A stretch of DNA of 64,000 bases from QHXM01 sp963697975. Its GTDB lineage: Bacteria > Acidobacteriota > Blastocatellia > Pyrinomonadales > Pyrinomonadaceae. The DNA lies in contig OY969111.1 of NCBI GenBank assembly GCA_963697975.1, positions 3,782,001 to 3,846,000 of the forward strand, read 5' to 3'. The notes beneath the pieces are model-generated. The model worked only from the letters and a program-made list of their open reading frames with translations, searched no databases and had not been told where the DNA came from. Positions 35,697-43,545 of this stretch are shown here, one piece after another (the stretch's first letter is position 1; each line of letters begins with the position of its first letter). A program made the translations under genes and the position numbers.

Positions 35697-35961
35697 CGCG
35701 TCGTTCGACCACAATAGCGCCCGGCGAAAATTTGCTTCTACACCCGACTCGCAGCTATTATGCAGAGCCATAGCCAGCGAGCATGAGGAGGCCGCGCGCC
35801 CGCCCTCGATTTGGAATGAGCGCGGCGGCGTGCGCCGAAAGGTTCGAGCTTGTCGTCGAGCAGCGTGACCGGGTGCTCTCTTTCGCACGGGTCCGAAACT
35901 GCGCTGCTTCAATCTTCCGTTTAAGAGTTAATCGAAACTACTCTTTTCAGTGAGGTAAAAT

Positions 35962-37272
35962 ATGAGACGCACTTTAATCGCGCTTGGATTGATCGCCGCC
36001 ATGCTTGCGGCTACGGGCTGCAAGCGCCCGGATGGAAACTCGGGTGGCGGTCCCAGCGGCGAACCCATCAAGGTCGGTGTTTACCTGGACCTTTCGGGCC
36101 AGACCTCCAGCTTCGGACAGTCAACTAAAAATGGTGTCGAGATGGCGCGAGACGAGATCAACGCGGCTGGCGGCATCAATGGTCGCCCCATTCAACTCAT
36201 CATCGAGGATGAACAGGGCGAACCGGGCAAGGTTACAACCGTTGTGACCAAGCTGCTCAGGCAGGACGGGGTGGTGGCGCTGCTCGGCGAAGTCGCTTCG
36301 ACCAACAGCCTGACGGCTGCGCCCAAAGCCCAGGAAGCCAAGATACCGATGATCACGCCGTCGTCAACCAATCCGGAAGTGACCAGAAAAGGCGATTACA
36401 TCTTCCGCGTCTGCTTCATTGATCCATTTCAGGGCGAAGTGATGGCCAAGTTTGCCTCGAATAATCTGAAGGCTAAAAAAGCCGCCATCCTCTCAGACTT
36501 CAACTCGGATTACAGCAAGGGTCTCACGCAGTTCTTCAAACAAAGCTTCACGGGTTCGGGCGGGACAATCGTGGAGGAGAAGTCCTACACGCAAACGGAT
36601 CGTGACTTCAGCAGCCAGTTGACCGCTATCCGTGCGGCCAACCCGGACGTGATTTATGTTCCGGGTTACTACGGGCAGGTCGGCGTCATCGCCAAGCAAG
36701 CGCGCCAGCAAGGCATCACCGTGCCGATTCTCGGCGGCGATGGCTGGGACGCGCCGCAACTGTGGGAACTCGGCGGCGACGCCCTGAACAACACCTTCAT
36801 CTCGAATCACTATTCGATTGACGACCCCGCTCCCTTGATTCAAAAGTTCGTCACCGATTACAAAGCGCGTTATGCTGGCGTTGCGCCAGATGCGCTGGCG
36901 GCGCTCGGCTACGATGCGATGAGAGTGTTGGGCGATGCGCTCAAACGCGCCGGGACGACCGATGGCGCGAAACTGCGCGACGCCATCGCCCAGACGAAAG
37001 ATTTTCCGGGCGTGACGGGCACGATTACGATGAACGCCGAACGTAATGTGGACAAGCCCGCGACTGTCCTCGAATTGATGGCCAAAGATCGAAAGTTTAC
37101 CTACAAGGATAAGATTTATCCCGAAGGCATGACTCCGCCGACCGGCGCATCATCATCACCGGCGACCGGTGCATCTCCGGCTGCCAGCTCATCGCCGTCG
37201 ACCAGTTCATCTCCGGCGACGAGTACCGCGCCGTCACCGACGGCTTCGCCAGCCTCTTCGCCGAGCCACTAA
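35962..37272 (+). CDS. livJ: Branched-chain amino acid ABC transporter substrate-binding lipoprotein
   Basis: A 436-residue type I periplasmic receptor. Lipobox LAATGC near residue 20 and a short glycine-rich tether, then IKVGVYLDLSGQTSSFGQ, NGVEMARDEINAAGGING and VALLGEVASTNSLTAAP, the ligand-binding core of LivJ/LivK. The last 45 residues are a Ser/Pro/Ala/Thr tail of ASSSPATGASPAAS type, unusual for the family and probably a disordered extension. GAGGT lies 7 bases upstream of the ATG. It heads a five-gene operon livJHMGF. Confidence 0.92.
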   Translation: MRRTLIALGLIAAMLAATGCKRPDGNSGGGPSGEPIKVGVYLDLSGQTSSFGQSTKNGVEMARDEINAAGGINGRPIQLIIEDEQGEPGKVTTVVTKLLRQDGVVALLGEVASTNSLTAAPKAQEAKIPMITPSSTNPEVTRKGDYIFRVCFIDPFQGEVMAKFASNNLKAKKAAILSDFNSDYSKGLTQFFKQSFTGSGGTIVEEKSYTQTDRDFSSQLTAIRAANPDVIYVPGYYGQVGVIAKQARQQGITVPILGGDGWDAPQLWELGGDALNNTFISNHYSIDDPAPLIQKFVTDYKARYAGVAPDALAALGYDAMRVLGDALKRAGTTDGAKLRDAIAQTKDFPGVTGTITMNAERNVDKPATVLELMAKDRKFTYKDKIYPEGMTPPTGASSSPATGASPAASSSPSTSSSPATSTAPSPTASPASSPSH

Positions 37273-37342
37273 AGGCTCGGCGTGGGAGGGAGTCCGGGGC
37301 TTTGGGTTCAATTAAACAGGTGGCACGAGCGAGAAGCTGGCG

Positions 37343-38284
37343 ATGGATGATTTCACTCAACAACTAATCAATGGCCTCAACATCGGAGCCATTTACGCGC
37401 TGATTGCGCTCGGCTACACGATGGTGTACGGCATTCTCCGGCTGATTAATTTCGCGCACGGGGATGTTTACATGATCGGTGCATTCGTCGGGCTGTGGCT
37501 GGCGAAATTGTTCGGCTACAACCTCGGCTACAACGCCGACACCGTTGGCACGTCGCTTTGGGGCGGACTCGCACTCGTCCTGATCGGCTCGATGATCGCG
37601 GCGGCGCTCGTCGGCATGGTGATTGAGCGCTTCGCCTATCGCCCGGTCAGAAAATACGCGCGCATGACGACGTTGATTACCGCTATCGGCGTTTCGTTGT
37701 TGATTGAATACCTCTTTGTCGCGCGGATGGGCGCGGCGCAACAGTCTTTCCCTTCACTCATCAAGGGCGATGCCTACGGCTTGTTCGGCAGGGCTGCCAT
37801 CTCGCAGCCGCAGATCGTGATCTTCGGGGTTTCGATTGCGCTCATGATCCTGCTGCAATGGATTATTTATCGAACGAAAATCGGCACGGCCATGCGCGCC
37901 GTCTCGTTCAACCTCAACTCGGCGAAACTGATGGGCATCAACACCAACTTCGTCATCAGCTTCACCTTTGCTCTGGGGTCGGCGCTCGCCGCTGCGGGTG
38001 GTGTTTTGACAGCGCAATACAACCCCAGCATTGATCCTTTGATGGGTATTATCACCGGCCTCAAGGCGTTCGTGGCCGCTGTGCTCGGCGGCATCGGCAA
38101 CATTCCGGGGGCCGTGCTGGGTGGACTCTTAATCGGCGTCGCCGAAACAATGGTCGTCGCCTACGGCGGGAACGTCGGCATCGCATCGTCGTACCGCGAT
38201 GCCGTCGCCTTTGCCATCCTGATTCTGGTTCTGCTCCTGCGCCCGGCTGGTCTGCTCGGCTCGACCGTGCAAGAAAAAGTCTGA
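37343..38284 (+). CDS. livH: Branched-chain amino acid ABC permease LivH
   Basis: A 313-residue inner-membrane permease: QQLINGLNIGAIYALIALGY, TMVYGILRLINFAHGDVYM and the C-terminal GGIGNIPGAVLGGLLIGVAE are LivH hallmarks, with eight or so hydrophobic helices. It forms the channel with LivM for leucine, isoleucine and valine or related substrates. Its stop codon is followed three bases later by heptad hairpin H6, which separates it from livM. Confidence 0.93.
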   Translation: MDDFTQQLINGLNIGAIYALIALGYTMVYGILRLINFAHGDVYMIGAFVGLWLAKLFGYNLGYNADTVGTSLWGGLALVLIGSMIAAALVGMVIERFAYRPVRKYARMTTLITAIGVSLLIEYLFVARMGAAQQSFPSLIKGDAYGLFGRAAISQPQIVIFGVSIALMILLQWIIYRTKIGTAMRAVSFNLNSAKLMGINTNFVISFTFALGSALAAAGGVLTAQYNPSIDPLMGIITGLKAFVAAVLGGIGNIPGAVLGGLLIGVAETMVVAYGGNVGIASSYRDAVAFAILILVLLLRPAGLLGSTVQEKV

Positions 38285-38287
38285 AGG

Positions 38288-38370
38288 CAGTAATAGGTGA
38301 TGGGTGATAGGTGATAAGAAAGAACGACGTGTTTTCTCCTATCACTTATCACTCATTACTTATCACTTAA
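38288..38370. repeat. Heptad inverted repeat H6 (GGTGATG type) between livH and livM
   Basis: The left arm (about 38296-38318) reads GGTGATG, GGTGATA, GGTGATA. The right arm (about 38340-38368) reads TATCACT, TATCACT, CATTACT, TATCACT. It fills the intergenic gap and ends four bases before the livM start. The same unit is used in H10. Confidence 0.85.
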
Positions 38371-38373
38371 CTT

Positions 38374-39717
38374 ATGCCACCTTTCATCAAACGAATCCTC
38401 GGCGCGCTCCTGATCGTCCTCGTGCTCATCGCTTTTAACATGATGATGAGCAGTGAGGGCTTGTTCGGCTTCGGGCTGCCGTTCTACTACTCGCACCTGC
38501 TGCGCCTCGCGGGTATCAATATCATCCTCGCCGTCTCGCTGAACCTGATTACAGGTTTTACGGGGCAATTCTCCATCGGCCATGCGGGATTTATGGCGGT
38601 CGGCGCTTACTCGTCCGTTTACCTGACGGTTTATTACACTCAGGGGTTGGAAGAGAAACTGGCGGGCGCAATCGGCGCAGGCGCAGCAGGGATGGTGATC
38701 TTCCTGCTGGTTGTGTTGGCGGGCGCTCTGGCCGCTGCCATCGCCGGATTGATTGTGGGCATTCCAAGTTTACGCCTGCGCGGTGATTATCTGGCTATCG
38801 TCACGCTTGGCTTTGCGGAGATTATCCGCATCGTCCTCGTGAACATTAAGCAGATCGGAGGGCCGACGGGTTTCTCCGGTGCAATCCCGCCATATCAGGG
38901 ACGCGCGACCATTCCGCCTTACGCCGATTTTTTCTGGATCGGTATGTTCGCCGTTATTACGATTGTCGTCGTCTATAACATTGTGCGCTCAGATGTCGGG
39001 CGCACTCTGATTTCCATCCGCGAGGACGAACTGGCGGCGCAGGCGATGGGCGTCAACACCACGCGCTACAAAGTGCTGGCCTTCGTCATCAGTTCAGCCT
39101 TTGCCGGAGTCGCCGGAGCGCTCTTCGGGCACTACAACCAGTTCTTAAGCACACAGGATTTTCAATTCATCCGCTCGTTTGAAGTCATTATCATGATCGT
39201 GCTGGGCGGCATGGGGTCTATCACGGGTTCCTTGCTGGGCGCGGTCGTCATCACTGTGCTGCCCGAACTCCTGCGGACATATCCATACGACATAGTCTTT
39301 CTGCTCGTCTTGATACCCGTTACAGTCCTGCTCCTGCGCGCCATCGGGCGCAAGCGTCTTCCTGCCTTCATGCGCGACGGGGTGGGCTATTATGGGTTCG
39401 TCCTTGCCTTTTATCTTGCGCTGTTCGCTATTGCGCGTCTGGTATTAATCAATACTCTGGACCTTGATCTGCGACTGCAAGATGTGATTGGGGACATCTC
39501 TAAATACCGGCTCGTCATCTACTCGGCGCTGTTGATCGGGATGATGTTGACCCGGCCACAGGGCTTGCTGGGTGGGCGCGAGTTTGGCTTCTCATGGCTC
39601 AAGCGGGCGCAGCGGCGTCCCGAAGGCGATGAGGCTGTCGGGGCGTCTAAAGGGGTTCCGATTGCAGAGCGTAATGATTTGGACGCGGAGCGGGAAAAAG
39701 AGGTTGAGAACAAATGA
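38374..39717 (+). CDS. livM: Branched-chain amino acid ABC permease LivM
   Basis: A 447-residue permease. It has the LivM core: ILAVSLNLITGFTGQFSIGH, AGFMAVGAYSSVYLT, IPSLRLRGDYLAIVTLGFAE, GRTLISIREDELAAQAMGVN and VIIMIVLGGMGSITGSLLGA. It is longer than average because of about 80 extra residues after the usual end, with one more hydrophobic segment (YGFVLAFYLALFAIARLVL) and an acidic tail. It overlaps livG by 4 bases. Confidence 0.93.
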   Translation: MPPFIKRILGALLIVLVLIAFNMMMSSEGLFGFGLPFYYSHLLRLAGINIILAVSLNLITGFTGQFSIGHAGFMAVGAYSSVYLTVYYTQGLEEKLAGAIGAGAAGMVIFLLVVLAGALAAAIAGLIVGIPSLRLRGDYLAIVTLGFAEIIRIVLVNIKQIGGPTGFSGAIPPYQGRATIPPYADFFWIGMFAVITIVVVYNIVRSDVGRTLISIREDELAAQAMGVNTTRYKVLAFVISSAFAGVAGALFGHYNQFLSTQDFQFIRSFEVIIMIVLGGMGSITGSLLGAVVITVLPELLRTYPYDIVFLLVLIPVTVLLLRAIGRKRLPAFMRDGVGYYGFVLAFYLALFAIARLVLINTLDLDLRLQDVIGDISKYRLVIYSALLIGMMLTRPQGLLGGREFGFSWLKRAQRRPEGDEAVGASKGVPIAERNDLDAEREKEVENK

Positions 39718-40577
39718 ACGAAGCACCTCGGCCAAACGCCGTCAGCGCGACCAAAGAAGATTCCGTCATCACGGAGGCTGCGCGCACCGCTCGCTCGAAA
39801 GTGCCCGTTGACGGCAGCGGCGCGTGTTTGCGGACAGATAAATGCACGATTCGCTTTGGCGGTCTCATCGCCGTCAATACGCTCGACATGGCTGTCCACG
39901 CGGGCGAAATCTACGGCTTAATCGGGCCGAACGGCGCAGGCAAGACGACCATCTTCAACTTGCTGACGGGAGTTTACGAGCCGACCGACGGCGAAATTTA
40001 TTTTCAGGGCAAGCGCGTTGATGGGCTGCGCCCGCACCAGATTGCGCGGCTCGGCGTCTCACGCACGTTTCAGAACATAAGACTCTTTCCCGGCATGACC
40101 GTTCTCGAAAACGTAATGACGGCTTGCCACATGCACGCCCGGCAGACGCTCGCCGACGCAGTCTTTCGCACACCGCGTTTCTCGCGCGACGAGAAAGAGC
40201 AAAGAGATTTCTGCCTTGATCTTTTGAAAATCTTCGATCTCGAACGCTTTCAAAACGAGGGTGGAACGAGTTTGCCTTACGGCAACCAGAGAAGGTTGGA
40301 GATCGTGCGTGCGCTCGCAACGCGCCCGAAACTCTTACTGCTGGACGAGCCTGCGGCGGGCATGAACCCTTCGGAGCAGGAAGACTTGATCGAGTTGATC
40401 CGGCTGATACGCGACCGCTTCGGCCTGACCATCCTGCTCGTCGAACACAACATGAAAGTCGTCATGGGCATCTGCGAGCGCATACAGGTCGTGGACTACG
40501 GCAAGTCAATCGCGCTCGGTTTACCCGAAGAGATTAGAAACGATCCGAAGGTGATCGAAGCCTACTTAGGAGATTAG
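39714..40577 (+). CDS. livG: Branched-chain amino acid ABC ATPase LivG
   Basis: A 287-residue ATPase. Walker A GPNGAGKTTIFNLLTG, VSRTFQNIRLFPGMTV, LPYGNQRRLEIVRALA in the signature position (the LivG form), Walker B LLLLDEPAAGMNP, VEHNM switch and the C-terminal KVIEAYLGD typical of LivG. About 35 extra residues precede the conserved start (LRTDKCTIRFGGLIAV). An ATGA overlap couples it to livM. Its stop codon abuts hairpin H7. Confidence 0.93.
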   Translation: MNEAPRPNAVSATKEDSVITEAARTARSKVPVDGSGACLRTDKCTIRFGGLIAVNTLDMAVHAGEIYGLIGPNGAGKTTIFNLLTGVYEPTDGEIYFQGKRVDGLRPHQIARLGVSRTFQNIRLFPGMTVLENVMTACHMHARQTLADAVFRTPRFSRDEKEQRDFCLDLLKIFDLERFQNEGGTSLPYGNQRRLEIVRALATRPKLLLLDEPAAGMNPSEQEDLIELIRLIRDRFGLTILLVEHNMKVVMGICERIQVVDYGKSIALGLPEEIRNDPKVIEAYLGD

Positions 40578-40672
40578 TGGTCAGTGGTCAGTGGTCGGTG
40601 GTCAGTTAAAAACAAGCGACGCGCTGTTTTGGCTGCTCACTGATCACTGACCACCGACCACTGACCACTGTT
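40577..40672. repeat. Heptad inverted repeat H7 (GTGGTCA type) between livG and livF
   Basis: The left arm (40577-40607) reads GTGGTCA, GTGGTCA, GTGGTCG, GTGGTCA. The right arm (about 40639-40670) reads ACTGATC, ACTGACC, ACCGACC, ACTGACC. The element touches the livG stop and ends two bases before livF. Confidence 0.88.
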
Positions 40673-40674
40673 TC

Positions 40675-41379
40675 ATGCTGACCATCGAAAACATTTCAGT
40701 GAACTATGGCGCTATCGAGGCGCTGACGGGCATTTCCATGCACGTCGAGCAGGGCGAGGTTGTGACTTTGATCGGCGCGAACGGGGCGGGGAAGACGACG
40801 ACGCTGCGCACGATCACGGGGTTGCTTGAGCCGCGCGCGGGGCGCATCCTCTTCGAGGGCGATGAGATTCACGGCGTGCCCACTCATAAGCTGGTTGCGC
40901 GCGGCATCTCCATGTCGCCCGAAGGGCGGGGCGTGTTTGCCAATCTCTCCGTGCGCGAGAATTTGCAGATGGGGGCTTACCTGAAGAAGAACAAGGCGGA
41001 GATTGCCGAAGACGTGGAGCGCGCGTTCAAGATGTTTCCGCGTCTCAAGGAGCGAGAATCGCAGAAGGCCGGAACGCTCTCAGGCGGCGAGCAGCAGATG
41101 CTGGCGATGAGCCGCGCCTTGATGTCGCGCCCGCGCCTGCTCCTGCTGGACGAGCCATCGCTCGGCTTAGCCCCGCTCGTCGTTCATACCATCTTTGAAG
41201 CCATCGAAGAAATTCGTGGCAAGGGCACGACCATCCTGCTCGTCGAACAGAACGCGCACGCCGCGCTGAAACATTCTGACCGCGCCTACGTCCTCGAAAC
41301 TGGCCGCATCGTCATGGAAGGACCGTCTGCCGAACTCGCCGCCGACCCGCGCATCAAGGAAGCATATTTAGGTGAGTAA
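40675..41379 (+). CDS. livF: Branched-chain amino acid ABC ATPase LivF
   Basis: A 234-residue ATPase with Walker A GANGAGKTTTLRTITG, signature LSGGEQQMLAMSRALM, Walker B LLLLDEPSLGLAP and VEQNAHAAL, the LivF-type switch region, ending EAYLGE. It is the partner of LivG in a heterodimeric ATPase. The start is only two bases from the end of hairpin H7, so its ribosome-binding site must lie within the right arm or its translation depends on ribosomes arriving from livG. Confidence 0.93.
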   Translation: MLTIENISVNYGAIEALTGISMHVEQGEVVTLIGANGAGKTTTLRTITGLLEPRAGRILFEGDEIHGVPTHKLVARGISMSPEGRGVFANLSVRENLQMGAYLKKNKAEIAEDVERAFKMFPRLKERESQKAGTLSGGEQQMLAMSRALMSRPRLLLLDEPSLGLAPLVVHTIFEAIEEIRGKGTTILLVEQNAHAALKHSDRAYVLETGRIVMEGPSAELAADPRIKEAYLGE

Positions 41380-41407
41380 GCAGATGGGTAGTCAGCGTAC
41401 TTTCTTT

Positions 41408-41508
41408 GACCCTGAAAGGGTCACATAAAATAGCCGGGGGCGGCGTATCGCTTGCCCCCGGCTATTTTATATATCCCCTTCGGGGATAAAACCTGATTCA
41501 GCGCTGAA
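41408..41508. repeat. REP-like palindrome array after livF
   Basis: GACCCTGAAAGGGTC (41408-41422), a long stem AATAGCCGGGGGC/GCCCCCGGCTATT (about 41428-41467), ATCCCCTTCGGGGAT (41473-41487) and TTCAGCGCTGAA (41497-41508). The first three modules and their order match the array at 7891-8159. It lies between the convergent livF and nucleotidyltransferase genes and may also end transcription. Confidence 0.82.
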
Positions 41509-41523
41509 AAATTTATCGGGGCA

Positions 41524-42591
41524 TTACTGTTGACGTAATAGTTTCGGCAAGTGCGCCGCAAACTTCGCGGTGCGCGCAACACAGTTGCCAATCTGAAACG
41601 GTAGTCTCGGCAGTTCATTGAACGACCCATTCATGCTGACAGTGGCCTCAATCGGATTGGGCCAACGGTGACGAAGACCTTTCAGGACGCCAGCCGGGTA
41701 GCGTAAAAAACTCGCCATCGGGGCGGTGTGTCTCTGCGACATGGAAGGCGCTTGTGATTCCCACTCCTTCAGGATTGTGGGAACAAGCCAGCGTGGCAGC
41801 GGCCTGTTGAGGCGAGCCGCCGGAGTTTCGTCCAATCTTGCGCCGAGCAGTCGTTGCGCCAGCCTCATCGCGCAGATGACCCAATCCGCACGACGCCGGT
41901 TCTTCGTCAGGCATAGCTCCCAATCAAAATCCGCGCTTCGGGATTCGATTGCCGTTGCAATGTCGCACAGCCACAGGGGACGCCACGCGCCTTCGCGCAG
42001 CATGTGGATTGAGAGGATGCGAAGATGGTCTTCTGCGCACAGCACGCGCACCTTCGTCTCTCCAAGTCCTGCAAGGCGCGAGCGCGTGTAAATCGCATCC
42101 ACACTCCCGCCGCCAAACTTCGCAAACCCGCAATGCAGGTCAACCGCGCATCGCACGTCCGCTACGTTCTCAAGCGCAGTTTCGGCTCTGGCAAACTGTT
42201 CGGGACGCACGCACAGATCAATATCTCCGTAGGGGCGCAAGCCCTGTTCAGGATAAAGTCTTGCCACCGCCCAGCCTTTGACCAGAATCGGCTCAACTCC
42301 TACGGAACGCAGGAGCGCGATTGCTCTCTCGATTGTTTGTTGATTGAGGGCGTTCTTGAGAGCGCACCTGCGATAAGCCTGTCGAAGCTCCTTCGCCGCA
42401 GGAACATCTCGCAACCCGGACTGGCTGACTCGCCGCCAGCAAAGCGCCGCTGCCCCCGACTTCAGAAGCAGCGGCGCAATCCTGTTCAATTCCGCCTCAT
42501 TAAGCTCTAACGTAGGAGGGACATCGCGCCACGCGCCTGCGAGCGCAACTGCCACCAGATGACCGGACGATTTAACCAGGTCTTCAGCCAT
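41524..42591 (-). CDS. Nucleotidyltransferase family protein (RiPP/lasso-cluster type)
   Basis: A 355-residue protein of the uncharacterised nucleotidyltransferase group (NTP_transf_5-like). The core is ILVKGWAVARLYPEQGLRPYGDID, with the G-W and D-x-D pattern of the polymerase-beta fold, then VDLHCGFAKF and DHLRILSIHMLREGAW. In lasso peptide clusters a related gene accompanies an HPr-kinase-like gene and modifies a phosphorylated peptide tail. Here the same two kinds of gene flank PqqD-like genes. The ATG at 42591 was chosen; it overlaps the short PqqD-like gene by 8 bases. Confidence 0.7.
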   Translation of the reverse strand: MAEDLVKSSGHLVAVALAGAWRDVPPTLELNEAELNRIAPLLLKSGAAALCWRRVSQSGLRDVPAAKELRQAYRRCALKNALNQQTIERAIALLRSVGVEPILVKGWAVARLYPEQGLRPYGDIDLCVRPEQFARAETALENVADVRCAVDLHCGFAKFGGGSVDAIYTRSRLAGLGETKVRVLCAEDHLRILSIHMLREGAWRPLWLCDIATAIESRSADFDWELCLTKNRRRADWVICAMRLAQRLLGARLDETPAARLNRPLPRWLVPTILKEWESQAPSMSQRHTAPMASFLRYPAGVLKGLRHRWPNPIEATVSMNGSFNELPRLPFQIGNCVARTAKFAAHLPKLLRQQ

Positions 42592-42775
42592 GAGAGGGGC
42601 GCGGCGCCACTGTCGTCTCGCCGTCACAGTGCTTCCAGATAAACGCAGAGGTTTTATTGAGACAATGCGCTTTGTGTCGAGCCAAATCGTAGACAAGCAA
42701 CTCCTCCGGCAGCTCTTGAATAATCAGCTCATTCTTCCTCGCCAGAGGTAAGGGTTGATCGGGTCTGGCCCTCAT
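42584..42775 (-). CDS. Shortened PqqD-like (RiPP recognition element) protein
   Basis: A 63-residue protein with an excellent Shine-Dalgarno (AAGGAGGAG) six bases or less before its ATG. The stretch ELLVYDLARHKAHCLNKTSA and then WKHCDGETTV is nearly identical to the first half of the larger PqqD-like protein next door. Then the match stops abruptly and the frame ends in APRPSHG, overlapping the nucleotidyltransferase start. The second half of the winged-helix fold (about 30 residues) is missing. This looks like a recent duplication cut short by a deletion, or a functional minimal binder. Confidence 0.65.
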   Translation of the reverse strand: MRARPDQPLPLARKNELIIQELPEELLVYDLARHKAHCLNKTSAFIWKHCDGETTVAPRPSHG

Positions 42776-42854
42776 TGACTCCTCCTTTTAGTTAGCGAGG
42801 GATGAGACTCCCGGTTGCTGCTTCGGCGGCTTTACCGAAAATTCGAGCTTCAGC

Positions 42855-43370
42855 TTACAACTCAGGCCCGCACACACCGGTATTGCAATTAGACGAGTCG
42901 CATTGAGCGTCAAACGTGCAGGGACAGCCTATCGCACCCGGATTAGCAATGCAGGGATCGACGGGTGGTGGCGGCGCGGATGCCGCCTGTGCCGCCGTCG
43001 GGGAACTGATAGACAGAATAAGCGGCACTGCCAGCGTCGCGGGCGCGTACTTCAGGATTAAATCTCGCCGCGACACTCCCTTCGGCTGCGGCACGCGCTC
43101 CTGCAAGAGATGAAACTTCTCAAGCTGCCTGAGAGCCAGCCACACCACGTCCGTCTCTACCGGCGTGTTCATTTCCTGCTCCAGCAAGCGCGCCGCCGCG
43201 CGCACCGTTGTTTGCCCATCGCAATGCTTCCAGACAAGAGCAGAAGTTTTATTAAGGCAATGCGCCTTGTGGCGATCAAGATCATAGACCAGTAATTCGT
43301 CCGTCACTTCCTGAACGATTAATTGAGCGGTTCGGGCAACAGGTAGAGCTTGGCTGTCTCTAAGTTTCAT
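42855..43370 (-). CDS. PqqD-like domain fused to a twin-arginine-like signal and Cys-rich tail
   Basis: A 171-residue protein in three parts. Residues 1 to about 95 are a PqqD-like domain (LLVYDLDRHKAHCLNKTSAL, WKHCDGQTTVRAAARLL), the fold that binds leader peptides in RiPP pathways. About 100-130 reads SRRDLILKYAPATLAVPLIL then TAAQA, like an internal twin-arginine export signal. The last 35 residues hold six Cys (PCIANPGAIGCPC, then QCDSSNCNTGVCGPEL). A leader-binding domain joined to an exportable Cys-rich piece suggests a self-contained precursor, but processing is not shown by sequence. It has its own likely promoter and AAGGGA before the ATG. Confidence 0.7.
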   Translation of the reverse strand: MKLRDSQALPVARTAQLIVQEVTDELLVYDLDRHKAHCLNKTSALVWKHCDGQTTVRAAARLLEQEMNTPVETDVVWLALRQLEKFHLLQERVPQPKGVSRRDLILKYAPATLAVPLILSISSPTAAQAASAPPPPVDPCIANPGAIGCPCTFDAQCDSSNCNTGVCGPEL

Positions 43371-43468
43371 GCGAAGTCCCTTCGTCTAAGCTTCTCTTAC
43401 AGTCCGGGCAGTTTCAGTACGAGGAAGGCTTATTCTGCTGATTAGATTAATGATTAACGAACGACTGG

Positions 43469-43497
43469 AAGATAAGGGGAATCCGGCGGCAAGTCAA
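43469..43497 (-). promoter_or_regulatory. Probable sigma70 promoter of the PqqD-fusion gene
   Basis: On the minus strand TTGACT (43497-43492), 17-base spacer, TATCTT (43474-43469). The start near 43462 gives a leader of about 90 bases. It implies that the PqqD gene can be expressed apart from the kinase gene upstream. Confidence 0.5.
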
Positions 43498-43545
43498 CGA
43501 TTTTTCAGTCAGGCGTTCAACTTTTAGCCGAGTCAACCTTGCCGT

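Noticed and set aside
35661..35912. 83-residue minus-strand frame upstream of livJ
   Set aside because: Low-complexity Arg/Ala composition, no family likeness, and it overlaps the likely liv promoter.
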